This document shows positions 41,062 through 50,244 of a stretch of DNA of 64,000 nucleotides, one piece after another. The stretch spans positions 1 to 64,000 of the forward strand of contig NADL03000096.1 of assembly GCA_002205965.3 (NCBI GenBank), in the 5' to 3' direction. Source of the stretch: Kappaphycus alvarezii. Its lineage: Eukaryota > Rhodophyta > Florideophyceae > Gigartinales > Solieriaceae. Both the position numbers and the translations under genes were made by a program. The notes under the pieces were generated by a model that was given only the letters and a program-made list of their open reading frames with translations, was not told the DNA's origin and searched no databases. How positions within the stretch are numbered: position 1 is the stretch's first letter; each line of letters opens with the position of its first letter.

Positions 41062-41303
41062 CCTTTTTACTTACCTCTTCCTCCAAATTCGGTTTTTTTG
41101 AGAAAAAGGGCTCAATTTCACTACTAAAAAATCCCTTGCAGATTTATTTTACCTTTTACTAATCTATAGAACCTGCCCCGGGAGCCTATTTAAACCCCTT
41201 TATTCCAAGTTCGAAACGACCCCGATCATTTTACTCATCATTCATCTCCCCCCACACACCCAAGACACCCTCTATTGCCTCCCATCCCCCAAAGCCTGCC
41301 AAA

Positions 41304-41855
41304 ATGAACAATCTATGCCCCTCGAAAGTCATATCCAAAAATCGCCATCCCCGCCCCCTAAACTCTATTCTACTCCCTTTCGGACCTACTGATCGTAATG
41401 ACTACCTGCGCCTGTAAACAAAAAAGAAAGTGATCGAATTCGTGCGTCGCCTTTTTATTGAGGATGAGGCGGAGGAGGTAGGTAAGGGGCGGGAGTGGGA
41501 CATCTAGGAGGGAGCTGGGGAGACCTCCGAGGAGTAAGTAGCCCCTGAATTGTTCTACAAGGTTAATAAGGGGGAGGATGATGAGGAAGAAGAGGAGTAA
41601 GAGGAGGATGATGAGGACGAGGTGGGTGAGGGAACAGAGGGCATGGAAAGTGTTGGACTGGTGGGGCCTGGACTGGAGAGTATGGAAAGAGTTGTGCTGA
41701 CGCTGGAACCGGATGGAGATATCATTAGTAGTTTAGATATCTCCCAGGAGGGAATAGAGAGCTATGAGCCGTTCGCAGATATTTGTGGGGACTGCTTGGA
41801 GAGCATGGATATTTTACAGGAGTTGTTTGGATCTGATTTAGAGAATGGGAAATAA
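41304..41855 (+). pseudogene. LTR-encoded acidic protein, nonsense codons but no frameshift
   Basis: ATG in aaaATGaac. MNNLCPSKVISKNRHPRPLN, FGPTDRNDYLR, VIEFVRRLFIEDEAEEVG, a Glu/Asp tract, EGTEGMESVGLVGPG, LEPDGDIISSLDISQEGIES and DICGDCLESMDI through FGSDLENGK-stop are all in one frame of 183 codons. Four stops interrupt it: TAA for Gln of RRQTK, TAG after WDI, TAA after EE (shared with 26404) and TAA in the acidic tract. Confidence 0.8.
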
Positions 41856-42302
41856 GAGGACCTCATTGATCGTTAGTTTCTTAAGTATCTTTTGTTTAGA
41901 GTATATCATCCACACAACTCTTTTTTATGCATTTCCTGGTACCTTCTGTAGTTTTGTTCGGACTTTATGGGTAGCCAAAAGTCTATATAAGCTGAGTAAA
42001 CTGCTTTGTCATGGAGAGGTCAAGCAAGTTGGCAGACAACTTCAAGCCAAGTCCTGAGTAGTAGGGAGTTGAGAGTCAACTTCAGACCCAAGAAACTTTT
42101 TTCCTACGCTGCTCACGTAGCATCAGTGGTAGACCTTGCGCTTTCCATACTTGCTTGTAGACCTCTCAACTCTCTTCCATATACAATCCTTTTTGTTTGT
42201 TCAACTATACCACGGTAGCACTTTTGTCGCTTGCAACACCTCCTTCTTGGGGTAGTTGGTTCTGAGTATATCTTCTCCCGACGATTTACCCCTATCACAT
42301 AG

Positions 42303-42559
42303 ATCAGGCGACAGGAACTGGCACAGCGTCTTGGTAGTTGGTAGCCCAGTTGAGGGTCATTCAATCCGGAGATGCGCGACCAAACCTCGGAAATGGCATG
42401 TACGCGGGATGCAAGAAAAGACTGGCAGCTTTGAGGGGTGCCAATTGCGGATCCAAGGACTGTCACGGAATTGTGGGAAAGTATCGTGCAGGGTATGGCA
42501 CACCGAAGGGACGTGGGGAGGGGATCCGGGCCATGACGCCATAGCGTTGTTTCCTCCAT
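42303..42559 (-). pseudogene. L4 RT thumb start
   Basis: TILSHNSVTVLGSAIGTPQS then FLASRVHAISEVWSRI and SGLNDPQLGYQLPRRCASSC parallel L1's PPGFIVLGSPIGSDPF, RQNAVDRI and DDPQLAFHLHRFCANT. Confidence 0.65.
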
Positions 42560-42651
42560 GTTGATAGAGAACCCGAGTGGTTTTTCACGATCTGAGATGA
42601 AGCGGAGAACCTCAGAAGCGAGTTTGACAGGGGCGATGAGTTGTCGGCGAA

Positions 42652-43212
42652 CTAAGCGTTTAGGCGTATGGCGGGAAAGCGTGATGAGAGCTGGGTGACC
42701 AATGGATGGATGCCAAGGGCGAACAGGATGCTTCCGAGCGGATATCCCTGGTGGGTGCCTGTGCGACTGTGCAGGATGTGTGAACCGAACATGAGGGTGG
42801 AATCACCTCCATACAAGTAGTGCACAAACCGGGCGAGGTTGGGGATATGGTTGGCCGTCTCGAGCAGAATGTTGTGACGCTCGATGTTGTTGAACGTGTT
42901 TGACGCGTCAATTTGAAGGAGAGCGAAGCTGGCGCTGTCAGGGCGGGTGGAGAGAACCCGTGTCGCATGAATGATGGCTTCTGTTCCGTGGTGGACTCCG
43001 ACGGCGAGCTGGTGAGGAAGGAAGTAAGAGACGACGGTGGGTTGTGTCGACAAGCGCCGAACGAAGAGGCGGCAGATGAAGCGTCGGAGAACCGTACCTA
43101 TGGCGATGGGGTGGAGACTGTCGCCGTGGGCTTTTGGGATGCCGAGTAGGGTAGCCCCGGCGAAGAGATGACTGAGCTCAGTTGGGAGTCGACCGTCCAC
43201 GGCAGAGTTCAC
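42652..43212 (-). pseudogene. L4 RT fingers and palm, TAG before catalytic box
   Basis: LFAGATLLGIPKAHGDSLHP then IAIGTVLRRFICRLFVRRLS is the PIAVG.xLRR block. LLQIDASNTFNNIERHNILL has the first catalytic Asp; SRTGTHQGYPLGSILFALGI is the QGDP block with Asp replaced by Tyr. The frame ends ...RLNA-TAG and continues FADNSSP, a damaged FADD. Confidence 0.7.
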
Positions 43213-43796
43213 AAAGATTTTGAGCTGAGACAGGGCGGAGCGATCTGCGGTATCACCGCCTGGTGCATGGGGAGAGGGATTTGAAGAATGATGGGGCGGA
43301 GGCCGTCAGGGCCCGGAGAGCTGTGGTGCGGTAGGAAGGCGAGCTGACGGCGAACCTCGGCCTCCGTAAAGACAAATGCGGGGGGCAGCAAGTGGCGCAA
43401 AGTTGGGGTAACCGGGACACTTGGAGAGGGATGCAGGGAAGCAAGGAGGGATTTGTTATGGAGAGTAGCCGGTGCCGGTGGGGTGGTAGAGCAGAGGGCG
43501 GCGACAACCTTAGCGAGGGCCCCTTGCTGGATAAAGCGGGGGCAGCGGGTGGTGGGAGAGGGGTGGGAATAGGAAGTGGATGGCAATGGGGAACCGAAGG
43601 CGTCCAGTGCATCTGAGTAGAGCGTTTGCCAGCGTCCTTCCAGGGCCATGGAGATGCGGGATCGGAGAAGCCGGTGGACGGAGGCGCGGTTGCGATTACG
43701 GGGTTCCCGCCGGCCGTTTTTCCGAAGGACCAGCATGCGTATATTGGCCAAGCCAATTGTGAGACCATACAATGCATCGGAAACTGTAGATAGCAC
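43209..43796 (-). pseudogene. L4 pre-RT region
   Basis: ALAKVVAALCSTTPPAPATL, then FVFTEAEVRRQLAFLPHHSS and PGPDGLRP form the 'SPGPDGLR' block at the RT start. Preceded by RGA-rich sequence of unknown role. Overlaps the next frame by four bases. Confidence 0.65.
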
Positions 43797-43799
43797 TCC

Positions 43800-43980
43800 A
43801 ATCTACCAGAGGGTGGAAGGGAGGTCAGCCAGCAAACAAGCGGCACTGGACATTACTGTCAATGCGGAGTGCCGCTGTAAAAGAATGCATCTAACCTTCG
43901 AAAACCGTTCCATTGCGCGAGTGGCAACAGTTCTCGCGAGTTCCTTGACGACGGAGAACGCCGCTGGATGCCATCCTGGG
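43800..43980 (-). pseudogene. L2-related LINE endonuclease C-terminus
   Basis: Minus strand PGWHPAAFSVVKELARTVAT, RAMERFSKVRCILLQRHSAL and TVMSSAACLLADL parallel the L2 end GGWHPDACAVINDVASNVAV, ALETYGKVRGVLMQRHAAAA and VMSNAACLMTGLK. A diverged subfamily; its 3' UTR is not recognisable. Confidence 0.5.
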
Positions 43981-44594
43981 GGAAAAGGTTTGGTGTTTTA
44001 CTCTTGGAAGATATATCCGATCTATCCCATGGTTTTCCAGACAACCGCAATCGACTCAAAAAGATTATACCGACACAGTAATGGGGAAAGAACTACGCTC
44101 CCTAAAATGCTACCTTCAGGCCAGTCATCAAGCAGGCCGCATTGGACATGACGGCTGCTGCGGCGTGCCTTCGCATCAAAACCCCCCAAACCTTTCCGTA
44201 CGTCTCCAGTGCCCTTACGGCCATATTCCTTGCCACGTCATTTATTACCGCACATGCATCCGGGTGCCACCCTCCAAGAGTGTAGATTGGCACAGGCACG
44301 AGCCTACCTGTGGTGGAGGTCGCGATAAAGGATTGATATCTTCTTTTCTTTGCATTTCGCGCAGCATTCAGAGAGGACATCGGGTTGAAGGCCCTCATTC
44401 TCCTGTTGGAGGGAGCGAGGGGATCCACGAAGGTAACATAAAAAAGTTGGTCCCTCCGCTGCTTCCCATTGCCTGGATGTCTGGTGTCGTGCGGTGGAGA
44501 GCATGGCGTGGCTCTACAACAGGATGACGAGCAGATCTTGTCAGGTCTTTCGCAAGAAGGTTTACCTGGCGATCATGTCGGTTGATCCTCCGAG
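43981..44594 (-). mobile_element. LINE L2 3' end
   Basis: gggggaaaaggtttggtgtt terminus, 3' UTR to about 44100, endonuclease codons ending AACLMTGLKVAF to the junction at ARRINRHDRQV (about 44594). Very similar to 33726-34323. Confidence 0.7.
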
Positions 44595-44886
44595 CTGAGA
44601 TGGGAACAGGAACCGGCCTGTTTCTCCGAGGCAGCTCAGCAAGGAACCCTTGGTATTTCCGCTGCTTCTCTGCGTGGGCTGCGTTGAGGCTTGTGAGTGG
44701 GTTGAAAGCCCTGGATCTTGTGTGGGACGGAGCGAGCGGGTTGATAAAGGTTACTTCAAAATAATCCGTGGCACCGACGGCTCCCATCGCCCTGATATCC
44801 GGGCTTGTCCTACTTTGGAAGTGTAAACGAGGTTCAATGGAAGGACGTAGGGCGGCTCTTGCGAGATAGTTCCCCAGTAAAGTCAC
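44395..44886 (-). pseudogene. fused LINE endonuclease frame (two partial domains)
   Basis: 163 residues. The first ~95: GNYLARAALRPSIEPRLHFQ, SPDIRAMGAVGATDYFEVTF then INPLAPSHTRSRAFNPL and SLNAAHAEKQRKYQGFL. After VPVPIS it starts again: ARRINRHDRQVNLLAKDLTR, TPDIQAMGSSGGTNFF. Each has the PD-I core, so one LINE inserted into or joined to another in the same frame and orientation. Confidence 0.65.
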
Positions 44887-44987
44887 CTGGTTCTTGTGGG
44901 GAGTATTCCGCTCGCAGCCAAAGCGACAAATTTAGCAAGTCGTTCGCCACCGCTCTTCGGGGCATCGATACCAATATACTTGCCAAA
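44887..44987. other. LINE remnant, unreadable
   Basis: Short GC-rich stretch between two L2 pieces. No motif identified. Confidence 0.3.
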
Positions 44988-45108
44988 CGGGGAAATGGTT
45001 TGGGTGTTTTACTCTTGGAAGATAAATCCGGTCTATCCCATGGTTTTCAAATCAACCGCAATCAGCTCAAAAAGGGTATATCGACACAGTAATGGGGAAG
45101 GAACTACG
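44988..45108 (-). mobile_element. LINE L2 3'-terminal stub (split by LTR)
   Basis: ggggaaatggtttgggtgttttac terminus and 3' UTR up to ggaactacg. Its continuation, ctacgctccctaaaatgctacc, is at 46490-46517 beyond the solo LTR. Confidence 0.7.
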
Positions 45109-45524
45109 TGATAGGGGTAAATCGTCGGGAGAAGAGATACTTAGAACCAACTACCCCAAGACGGAGGTGTTGCGAGCGACAAAAGTGCTACCGTGGTATA
45201 GTTGAACAAATAAAAAGGAGTGTATATGGGAGAGAGTTGAGAGGGCTACAAGAAAGTATAAAAGGGGCAGGGTCTACCACTGATGCTCTGCGACCAGCTT
45301 AGGAAAAAGTTTTCTTTGGTCTGAAGTTGACTCCTCAACTTCCTACTACTCGGAGCTTGACCTGAAGTTGTCTGCCAACTTGCTTGACATCTCAAGGTGG
45401 AAGCACTTTACACAGCTTATATAGACTTTTCGGCTCATCCTAAAGTCTCGATCAAACATACTTAATACCATAAAACGCATAAAAGGGCATCTTGTGGATG
45501 TGATTGGCCAGAGGGAAGATATTA

Positions 45525-46041
45525 TCAAGGAAAATATCTGTATCTACTCCTCACAATCGTTATTCTCAAGATCAGAACCAAATAACTCCTCCAAAATATC
45601 CATACTCCCAATGCAATCCCTACAAATTCCCTCGAACGGCTCAGATGATAAATGGCTTCATCAGACATATCAAGATCCTCCAACCCTTCCTCGCGACCCT
45701 CAGCCTCCGCGCCAACCCCATCCGAAGAATCCGAGACAACGATCACGCCCTCACTATCCCTCCATCCCCACAGCAACTCCCCACGATTATACACCATCGG
45801 TTCCCACGGAGCTACAAAGTCTTCCTCATCCTCGGATCCTCCACGTCCGACTCAGTCCCCTCTGACTCTCCTCCTCCGCCTCCTCCAAGAAGTGCCGACG
45901 AACCCACTCCCGAACACGCTCACGGTCCATCCTCCTGAAGTAGTCGTCGTAGTCTGTTGGCCCATTATTCATTAGAGCTAGGCCGTTGATGGGCGAGAGG
46001 GGCGGCTTTTGGGATGGGGGCGGAGGGCGAAGTTTGTTCAT
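45525..46041 (-). pseudogene. LTR-encoded acidic protein with SUMO-motif-like stretch, frameshifted
   Basis: First frame: MNKLRPPPPSQKPPLSPING, NNGPTDYDDYFRR, RVREWVRRHFLEEAEEE. After a frameshift near 45830: VYNRGELLWGWRDSEGVIVV then SDSSDGVGAEAEGREE. The VIVVSDSSD segment is the hydrophobic-plus-acidic pattern of SUMO-interacting motifs. The C-terminal block is only recognisable out of frame (ccaaataactcctcc, equivalent to the EELFGSD codons). Closest to the copy at 60270-60779. Confidence 0.6.
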
Positions 46042-46406
46042 TCTGATAGACGTTGGGGAATGGGAGGCAATGTAGGGTGTTTTGGGGGAGGAGTGATGAG
46101 TAAAATGATCGGGGACATTTGGAACTTGGAATAAAGGGGTTTAAATAGGCTCCCGGGACAGGTTCTATAGATTAGGAATAGGTAAAATAAATCTGCAAGG
46201 GATTTTGCAGTAGTGCATTTGCGCCCTTATTCTCAAAAAAGGTGAATTTGGAGGAGGAAGTAAGCTAAAAGGGAAAAGGAACTTGATTCGGGGTCGATTC
46301 AGAGGGCTAAATACAGTATAAAAATATCTAGATAAAATGGAAGTAAATTTGGAAATGACGGTGGGAGAAGTTAGGGGCGGGACCGTTGTAGGTTGCTGGA
46401 TTACAC

Positions 46407-46489
46407 GAAGGGAGGACCATTTCCTGTATTACATGGAGGGAGGACCATTTCCTGTATTACATGGAGGGAGGACCATTTCCTGTATTACA
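46407..46489. repeat. three 28-bp tandem units at the LTR terminus
   Basis: Unit ggagggaggaccatttcctg + tattacat at 46407-46434, 46435-46462 and 46463-46489; the first has one change (gaag). Replaces the normal LTR end. Confidence 0.85.
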
Positions 46490-46773
46490 CTACGCTCCCT
46501 AAAATGCTACCTTCACTTGCCAAACTGTCGGGCCTCCCTGGTTTCACTGGAGCAGTCCCTCTGCCTCCCCCACCAGCAGTGGCAGGTGGATTCACACTTC
46601 GCCGTACTCAGAATGCCCCTGTTCCGCCTCAAACGGATGGCTGGATTACGGTCGGTGCCCCCAATGCCCAATCTCCCATCCCCCCGCTCCCTACTGCACC
46701 AGCAGACACCAACCCCATTGGTCTCCTTGAACACATTCCCGCGCCCGATGCCGACATGGATCCTAACGCATGA
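46490..46773 (+). pseudogene. L1 leader frame, Pro-rich
   Basis: MLPSLAKLSGLPGFTGAVPL from 46504, then PPPPAVAGGFTLRR and DGWITVGAPNAQS, to a stop at 46771. Pro/Ala-rich with no recognisable domain. Could be the start of L1's protein. The first few codons derive from the L2 fragment. Confidence 0.4.
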
Positions 46774-47099
46774 ATCTCCCAGCTGTGAATCAAGTTTCAG
46801 GACCATCCCAGTCACCCCTCACCTTCCGCTCCCTCCTCTCCGCCCCCTTCCCTGTTCTCACCTTCATTCCTCGCCCAGTCCAAGCCGCGGCTTACGACTT
46901 ATACTTTGCTGCCTTGTACCGCGTTATATGTGCTCCCTCGCCAGAGCACAGGACTCGAGCCCTTCTGGAACGTCTTGCCATCCCGAAGTTGGTTTTCCGA
47001 CACAACCGCCCCCGCGCTCTTGGCCGTCGCCGCGGGGAAAATTGCTCCAGCCTTGTTGACCGCATCCGCATGGCTCCAGCCGCCTCTATGATGACCACT

Positions 47100-48074
47100 T
47101 CAACGAGGCCACCTCGTTGTTCATCTCCGCCCTCCCCTCTAAGTTTCCATCCCCTCCCAGCCTCGCCCGCCCTGACACGGCCCTTCGCAGATGCTGCCGC
47201 TTCCTCTCCCGGGGTAGCCCTTCCCGGGCCACAGCAGCCCTTCTCCAAGTCGATCCCCCACTCTCCCCCAGCGAAGCTACCTTTCAATCCTTGGCTTCTC
47301 TTCATCCCCCGTCCCCCATTCCATTCACTCCCATGCCCCCTCACAGTTTGCCTCCGGTGCTAAGGTTCTCGGTCTCGGGTGTCCGCCGTGCCATTCACAG
47401 CCTGGATCCTTCAATCGCTCCTGGGGCCGATGGGGTCTATCCCTAGTGTTCCTGCGAATGCTGCTTCGCCCGGCAGGTGGGGTCACGCCCGGGAGGGATT
47501 GTCTACATGCCCTGACAAAGCTCCTCAACCTCTGCTTGAACGGCGATCTGCCGGCCGCGTGCCGCCCGTATTTCTGCGGAGGCCGTCTTACTGCGCTGCC
47601 GAAGCCAAACGGGGGAATCCGTCCGATCGCGGTTGGGCTTCTCTACCGACGCCTAATTTCTAGGCTCGCGGCACACAAAGCCACCCCCGCCATCCGCTCC
47701 TACGTTCTGCCCCCCATCAGATCGGGGTAGGCGTCAAGAACGGCACCGATGCAATAATTCATTCTGTGCGTCGTCTTTCCCAGAGATCCGAGTTCCACGA
47801 TCACGTCTTGGTCCAGATCGATGCTCGCAACGCTTTCAATTGCACCTCCCGCCAGCGCATTCTGGAAGCCGTACAGACACATGCCCCAGGCCTCGCACGG
47901 TGGGCACACTCTTGTTACGATGCTCCTACAAAGCTTGCTTTCGGACCCTACTATGTCCGTAGTTCAGAGGGCACTCAGCAAGGTGATCCCCTCGGTCCCT
48001 TGTTCTTTGCCCTGGCTCTCCATCCTCTCTTGCTATCGTTACAGGAGAACTTGTCACCTGCTCTGAACGCTTAG
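47100..48074 (+). pseudogene. L1 reverse transcriptase, TAG before YADD
   Basis: GVRRAIHSLDPSIAPGADGV is the RT start, YFCGGRLTALPKPNGGIRPI then AVGLLYRRLISRLAAHKATP the conserved PIAVG block, LVQIDARNAFNCTSRQRILE the first catalytic Asp, TQQGDPLGPLFFALALHPLL the next block. The frame ends LNA-TAG (48072-48074), followed by YADDGNIVL. Frameshifts at about 47440 and 47720. Confidence 0.75.
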
Positions 48075-48081
48075 TACGCAG

Positions 48082-48768
48082 ATGACGGTAACATTGTTCT
48101 TCCTCGGTCCCAAGCCGCCGCTGCCGTCCGTTTCATCCAGCTTGAAGGAGGTCCACTACGGTTCCAGCTCAACCTTGCCAAGACCCAAGTTTACGGCTTC
48201 TCCCCTTCCCACTCCCCTTTGGCACTTTCTTGCCCCTTTTCAACCCCCCCTGGTTTCATTGTGCTGGGATCCCCCGATTGGCTCGGACCCTTTTGTTTCC
48301 CAATTTTTCGCAGGCCGCCAAAACGCAGTTGACCGCATCTTCCAATCCTTTCGAGACTTGGATGATCCTCAATTGGCTTTCCACTTACACCGCTTCTGCG
48401 CGAACACCTCCAAGGTCATGCACTTGCTACGTACGCTTCCCTTCACTCAATTTGCGGTACTCGCCGCTAGCTTCGATCAGAAGCAGGGGGAAGGGTTCCA
48501 CCAATTGCAGATATCCTGTCCAGAGCGAGCCTGGCTCCAAGCCTCTCTCCCCTTCTCCATGGGCGGTCTAGGTCTCCTGCAAACTTCAGGCATTACCAAC
48601 GCTGCTTACGCAGCATCTATAATTGATTCTTTTGGACTTATCTCCGACCTGCTCACTCTTTCCAGGACCGCAATTGGAAGAGATCCCTCGGTCCGCCATC
48701 TCGCTCTTATCCTCCCGCCACCCGCAGCTGTCTTCGTCGCTTACAGCTACGGCTCTTTTCGAGCACTG
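48082..48768 (+). pseudogene. L1 RT thumb
   Basis: SDPFVSQFFAGRQNAVDRIF then QSFRDLDDPQLAFHLHRFCA, PFSMGGLGLLQTSGITNAAY and AASIIDSFGLISDL. Ends at the gypsy insertion. The last codons before it (SYGSFRAL) are in a shifted frame. Confidence 0.7.
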
Positions 48769-49075
48769 TGATAGGGGTAAATCGTCGGGAGAAGAGATAC
48801 TTAGAACCAACTACCCCAAGACGGAGGTGTTGCGAGCGACAAAAGTGCTACCGTGGTATAGTTGAACAAATAAAAAGCAGTGTATATGGGAGAGAGTTGA
48901 GAGGGCTACAAGCAAGTATAAAAGGGGCAGCGTCTACCACTGATGCTCTGCGACCAGCTTAGGAAAAAGTTTTCTTGGGTTTGAAGTTGACTCTCAACTT
49001 CCTACTACTCGGAGCTTGACCTGAAGTTGTCTGCCAACTTGCTTGACCTCTCCATGAGGAAGCAGTTTACTCAGC

Positions 49076-49083
49076 TTATATAG
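49076..49083 (-). promoter_or_regulatory. TATA 2, downstream of LTR acidic ORF
   Basis: TATATAAG on the minus strand, in ctatataagctgagtaaac. It is retained even in the most decayed copies (7825, 24270). It lies about 300 bases before the LTR end and so could start the genomic RNA, placing the acidic ORF in U3. Confidence 0.6.
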
Positions 49084-49210
49084 ACTTTTGGCTACCTGTA
49101 AAGTCCGAACAAAACTACAGAAGATACCAAGAAATGCATAAAAATACTTTGTGTGGACAATATGCTCTAAGCAAAAGATACTTAAGAAACTAACAATTAA
49201 TTTGGTCCTC

Positions 49211-49750
49211 TTATTTCCCATTCTCTAAATCAGATCCAAACAACTCCTCTAAAATATCCATGCTGTCCAAGCAGTCCCCACAAATATCTGCGAATGGCTC
49301 ACAGCTCTCTATTCCCCCCTGGGAGATATCTAGATTACTAAATATATCTCCATCCGGTTCCATCGTGGGCACAACTTGATCCATACTCTCCATTCCAGGC
49401 CCCACCAGTCCAACACTTTCCATTCCCCCTGTTCCCTCATCCTCCTCCTCCTCCTCATCCTCCTCATCCTCCTCATCCTTCTCCCGAGCCTCGTGCACTA
49501 GCTCAGGGGCTAACCATTCCTCGAAGGATTCCCCGCTCTCCTCCTCGACCTTCTCAGCCTCTCCCTCACTTACCTCCCTCGCTTCTTCTTCTATGAAGAG
49601 GCGGCGAACGAACTCGATGATTTGCTTCTTTGTTTGCCGCCGGATGTAGTCGTCGGCATCGGTTGGCCCGTAGGCGGCGAGACGAAGGCCATTGATGGGA
49701 CGGGAAGGGCGGTTTTTGGAAATAGGGACAGAGGGGCGAAGGTTGTTCAT
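49211..49750 (-). CDS. LTR-encoded acidic protein, intact reference copy
   Basis: 179 residues, complete, no known domain recognised. MNNLRPSVPISKNRPSRPIN, then LAAYGPTDADDYIRR and IIEFVRRLFIEEEAREV form the conserved N-terminal half (residues 1-60), probably helical. FEEWLAPELVHEA follows, then an acidic run of Asp/Glu (residues ~98-112). The C-terminal half has GMESVGLVGPGMESMDQVVP, EPDGDIFSNLDISQGGIES, DICGDCLDSMDILEEL and FGSDLENGK. Net charge strongly negative; no signal peptide or membrane segment. ATG chosen because it is conserved with context tcaaaATGaac about 105 bases after TATA 1. It lies in the LTR, so every copy of the LTR, including solo LTRs, carries it with its promoter. Its position in U3 recalls LTR-encoded accessory proteins of some retroviruses, but there is no sequence resemblance; role unknown. 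Confidence 0.8.
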   Translation of the reverse strand: MNNLRPSVPISKNRPSRPINGLRLAAYGPTDADDYIRRQTKKQIIEFVRRLFIEEEAREVSEGEAEKVEEESGESFEEWLAPELVHEAREKDEEDEEDEEEEEDEGTGGMESVGLVGPGMESMDQVVPTMEPDGDIFSNLDISQGGIESCEPFADICGDCLDSMDILEELFGSDLENGK

Positions 49751-49859
49751 TTTGATAGACGTCGGGGAACGGGAGGCAATGTAGGGTGTTTTGGGTGTGT
49801 GGGGGGAGAGAGGTGATGAGTAAAATGATCGGGGGCATTTGGAACTTAGAATAAAGGGG

Positions 49860-49867
49860 TTTAAATA
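49860..49867 (-). promoter_or_regulatory. TATA 1, upstream of LTR acidic ORF
   Basis: TATTTAAA on the minus strand, within gcctatttaaacccc; present in the copies at 26755, 34653, 41189, 46142, 57320 and, as tttaaata, at 60930. About 105 bases before the ATG, like the TATA-ATG distance of the MYB gene. Confidence 0.65.
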
Positions 49868-50209
49868 GGCTCCCGGGCAGGTTCTATAGATTAGGAATAG
49901 GTAAAATAAATCTGCAAGGGATTTTGTAGTATTGCATTTGCGCCCTTTTTCTCAAAAAAAACGAATTTGGAGGAGGAGGTAAGCAAAAAGGGAAAAAGAA
50001 CTTGATTCGGGATCGATCAGAGGGGTAGATACAGTATAAAAATATCTAGATAAAATGGAAGTAAATTTGGGAGGACCGCGGTAATGATAAGCGAGGTTCA
50101 GGGAGGACGAGGAAGGACCGGAACTATAAGCAAATTTGGACAAGGAGAGGTAGTACAGTAAACTATAGGCCTGTAGATGACGGCGACAAAAAAAAATCTG
50201 CGCCTAACA

Positions 50210-50220
50210 CCCCCCGGACT
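50210..50220 (-). other. gypsy polypurine tract
   Basis: AGTCCGGGGGG on the minus strand, directly before the 3' LTR TGTTAGG. Confidence 0.75.
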
Positions 50221-50244
50221 TAGGTCGAACGTCCCGTCTCGTTC

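Larger units (their letters stand above)
40348..42297 (+). mobile_element. solo acidic-ORF LTR, subfamily A, duplication CATAG
   Basis: TGTTAGGCGCG at the start, TTTACCCCTATCA at the end; CATAG at 40343-40347 and 42298-42302. Length 1950 bp, of which 483 are a second insertion (40584-41066). TATA tatttaaacccc at 41189, reading frame 41304-41855, second TATA ctatataagctgagtaaac at 41983. It splits LINE L4. Confidence 0.9.
42298..43800 (-). mobile_element. LINE L4 (right of solo LTR), RT region
   Basis: Minus frames give the pre-RT and RT domains (42652-43796) and the first part of the thumb (42300-42559). Diverged from L1, L2 and L3. The frame 42652-43212 ends LNA-TAG directly before FAD, the catalytic box. 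The 5' end is truncated at about 43800. Confidence 0.7.
45109..46489 (-). mobile_element. solo acidic-ORF LTR, duplication CTACG, repeat-expanded end
   Basis: Left TGATAGGGG (minus-strand ...CCCCTATCA); CTACG at 45104-45108 and 46490-46494. The other end is not GCGCCTAACA as in sister copies but three 28-bp tandem units ending tgtattaca, so the terminus still has TGTAATACA. Contains second TATA (about 45420), frame 46041-45525 and TATA ttaaataggc (about 46142). Confidence 0.85.
46518..48768 (+). mobile_element. LINE L1, 5' part (split by gypsy element)
   Basis: Plus-strand copy with the longest upstream region. Contains a leader frame, RT and thumb; interrupted at 48768 (gagcactg) by the gypsy element and continued at 57673. 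Frames are broken but the sequence is close to 29325-31486. L2 3'-end sequence immediately precedes it. Confidence 0.8.
48769..50209 (-). repeat. gypsy 3' LTR (with intact acidic ORF)
   Basis: 1441 bp; minus strand TGTTAGGCGCAG...TTACCCCTATCA. Contains TATA 1 (49860-49867), the 179-aa frame (49211-49750) and TATA 2 (49076-49083). Differs from the other LTR mainly by one-base indels. Confidence 0.95.

Noticed and set aside
46407..46489. CRISPR-like repeats
   Set aside because: Three head-to-tail units without spacers in a eukaryotic LTR.
30958..48074. Alternative genetic code with TAG as a sense codon
   Set aside because: TAG, TAA and TGA all occur at positions where sister copies have different sense codons (Glu, Gln, Lys, Ser, Trp), so simple nonsense mutation explains them; the MYB gene contains no internal stops.
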